Positions 22,817 to 23,943 of a stretch of 23,943 nt of DNA are shown in pieces; position 1 is the first letter of the stretch; every line of letters starts with the position of its first letter. The stretch lies in assembly GCA_002419365.1 (NCBI GenBank), contig DIGA01000005.1, positions 1 to 23,943 on the forward strand, read 5' to 3'. The translations under genes were made by a program, and so were the position numbers. The notes below the pieces were generated by a model, which was not told the origin of the DNA, made no database searches, and saw only the letters and a program-made list of their open reading frames with translations. This DNA comes from Mageeibacillus sp. UBA5734 (GTDB lineage: Bacteria; Bacillota; Clostridia; Saccharofermentanales; UBA5734).

Positions 22817-23761
22817 ATGCGCAATCCAGCCTATCTCCAGTATCGGGGACACAACAAGCGCTATTTTGAAGGCTGGTATTTCAAGTGCATCAGCCAAGAC
22901 CGGCAACATGCGATCGCCTTGATCCCTGGCATGGCGATTGATCCTGATGGCCAGCGCCACGCCTTCATCCAGGTGATCAATGCCGAGTCCGGCCAGACCT
23001 GGTATTTTGATTATCCCTTCGAGTCCTTCCTGGCTGCTCGCGACCAACTGCACATCCAGGTCGACAAGAACCGGTTCCACGGGCGAGGTCTGACACTGGA
23101 CATCCAGCATCCCAAGGGCAGGATTGCCGGCCAGCTCCGATTTTCCCAGATCCGGGAATTTCCAGTCAGCTGGCATGCGCCAAGCATCATGGGGCCGTTC
23201 CAGTTTGTCCCAACGATGGAGTGCTACCATGCGGTGATTCATCTGTCGCATCGGATCGACGGCCAGATCATGATCAATGGTGTAGTCTTTGATTTTGATG
23301 GCGGCGCCGGATATCTGGAAAAAGACTACGGCCGGTCTTTCCCCCAGACATACGTCTGGCTGCAGGCCAGCCATTTCAACCATCGTGATGCGTCTTTTGT
23401 CTTCTCGCGTGCCCGCATTCCCTGGCTGGGTCGGGAATTCCCAGGATTTTTTGCCTATTTCACGGATTTCCAGGGACAACCCGCCCGATTTGCCACTTAC
23501 AACCGTTCGAAATTATTGGACTGGCAAGTTGATGCCAAAGCAGGAACCTGTTCCGGAGTTCTGCGAGGTCCTGCAGGCCAGCTGAAATTTTCAGCTCAGA
23601 TGGTGGGGGGTGGGACCTTGCGAGCACCTGTCGATGGCTCGATGCACCGTGAAATCATCGAAAGCATCCGGGCCACAGTCCAGGTTGAGCTGACCGATCG
23701 AACTGGAAAACTCATCTATGAGGGTAGCAGTTCAGAGGCCGGCATGGAAATCTGCCTGTGA
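22817..23761 (+). CDS. Tocopherol-cyclase-family protein
   Basis: A 314-residue soluble, beta-rich protein with the family's amino-terminal hallmark NKRYFEGWYFK (about 13-23). Later family elements follow: WHAPSIMGPF, YLEKDYGRSFP and WLQASHF. Plant and cyanobacterial homologues (VTE1) close the chromanol ring of tocopherols, but bacteria like this one make no tocopherol, so the true substrate is unknown. GGAGG 6 nt before the ATG at 22817 is decisive over an in-frame ATG at 22769. The gene stands alone, convergent with the ABC1-kinase gene. Confidence 0.88.
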   Translation: MRNPAYLQYRGHNKRYFEGWYFKCISQDRQHAIALIPGMAIDPDGQRHAFIQVINAESGQTWYFDYPFESFLAARDQLHIQVDKNRFHGRGLTLDIQHPKGRIAGQLRFSQIREFPVSWHAPSIMGPFQFVPTMECYHAVIHLSHRIDGQIMINGVVFDFDGGAGYLEKDYGRSFPQTYVWLQASHFNHRDASFVFSRARIPWLGREFPGFFAYFTDFQGQPARFATYNRSKLLDWQVDAKAGTCSGVLRGPAGQLKFSAQMVGGGTLRAPVDGSMHREIIESIRATVQVELTDRTGKLIYEGSSSEAGMEICL

Positions 23762-23779
23762 ATACGCCGGCATGAAGCA

Positions 23780-23943
23780 TCAGCGTCGTGTGGAGCGCAG
23801 CACCGAGATCACCAGGACCAGGAATAAACCAGAAGCCAGGACCAGGCCGCCCCTCAGGACCAGCCGGTTTAACTGGACCAGGTCACTGCCGGCCTCAGCA
23901 CTGATGCTCGAGCCCAGGATGACGCCGGCAATGATGATGCTGA
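23780..23943 (-). CDS. ABC1/UbiB (AarF)-type kinase, carboxy-terminal end (partial)
   Basis: Only the last ~53 codons are inside the window; the rest lies beyond position 23943. The visible part has two hydrophobic helices (SIIIAGVILGSSI and LVLRGGLVLASGLFLVLVISVLRS) and ends in a basic tail (RSTRR). This is the typical membrane-anchoring end of ABC1/UbiB-family atypical kinases, which have a helix with GSS, a short loop and a last helix ending in LRS/R. The catalytic region cannot be checked here, so the call rests on the tail alone. It ends 18 bp after the convergent tocopherol-cyclase-like gene. Confidence 0.6.
   Translation of the reverse strand, partial: SIIIAGVILGSSISAEAGSDLVQLNRLVLRGGLVLASGLFLVLVISVLRSTRR

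Noticed and set aside
1..23943. CRISPR arrays, tRNA/rRNA genes, phage or insertion sequences
   Set aside because: No regularly spaced repeats, cloverleaf-like sequence, transposase, integrase or phage gene was recognised on either strand.

Overview
The window looks like chromosomal DNA of a low-to-moderate-GC Bacillota (Clostridia-like) bacterium. Almost every gene has a strong AGGAGG-type ribosome site 6-11 nt before its start. The phosphate-binding protein is a lipoprotein with an Ala/Thr-rich tether, and several small families (CGGC-domain, CxxC-x17-CxxC zinc ribbon, Bfd-like, LUD) are typical of anaerobes. No rRNA, tRNA, CRISPR array, phage or intact insertion sequence was seen. Base composition was judged by eye, not counted, and the genus is not identifiable from sequence alone.

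Layout. 1-191: nothing recognisable. 192-1607 (-): RhlE-like DEAD-box helicase whose leader carries an intrinsic-terminator-like hairpin. 1782-3242 (+): membrane-anchored SH3b protein plus patatin-like phospholipase. 3320-3682 (-): VOC/glyoxalase protein. 3844-4143 (+): small unknown protein. 4154-7973 (-): complete pstSCAB phosphate ABC operon without phoU, with a strong hairpin between pstS and pstC. 7974-8223: intergenic region with a 35-bp inverted repeat. 8224-9696 (+): LUD-domain protein and ZupT-like ZIP transporter. 9763-10152 (-): ACT-domain protein. 10153-10692: gap holding the amino-terminal remnant of an MFS transporter and the promoter of the next operon. 10693-11839 (+): tandem Bfd-like [2Fe-2S] protein and inositol-monophosphatase-family enzyme.

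11840-16019 (-) is a four-gene polyol/inositol-type catabolic operon: zinc alcohol dehydrogenase, IolG-like dehydrogenase, IolE-like TIM-barrel isomerase and a second Gfo/Idh/MocA dehydrogenase. A cupin-AraC regulator (16189-17025, +) is divergent from it. 17124-17327 (+) is a small unknown protein. 17339-17425 (-) looks like the first 28 codons of a lost SAM methyltransferase.

17551-19349 (+) is a compact operon of NifS/IscS-type cysteine desulfurase, ArsR-type repressor and CGGC-domain protein. It has a clear promoter and a 7-8-7 inverted repeat at the expected transcription start, which suggests autoregulation by the ArsR protein. 19380-20002 is a separate unit: promoter, ~130-nt multi-hairpin leader ending in a terminator-like element, a zinc-ribbon/RGG-like protein (19613-19933) and a final terminator. 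20049-22653 (-) has an MFS transporter and a membrane diguanylate cyclase without an inhibitory I-site. 22817-23761 (+) is a tocopherol-cyclase-family protein, and 23780-23943 (-) is the 3' end of an ABC1/UbiB-type kinase gene.

The most promising items for follow-up are the desulfurase-ArsR-CGGC operon with its operator, the structured leader before the zinc-ribbon gene, and the tandem Bfd protein with an altered cluster site.
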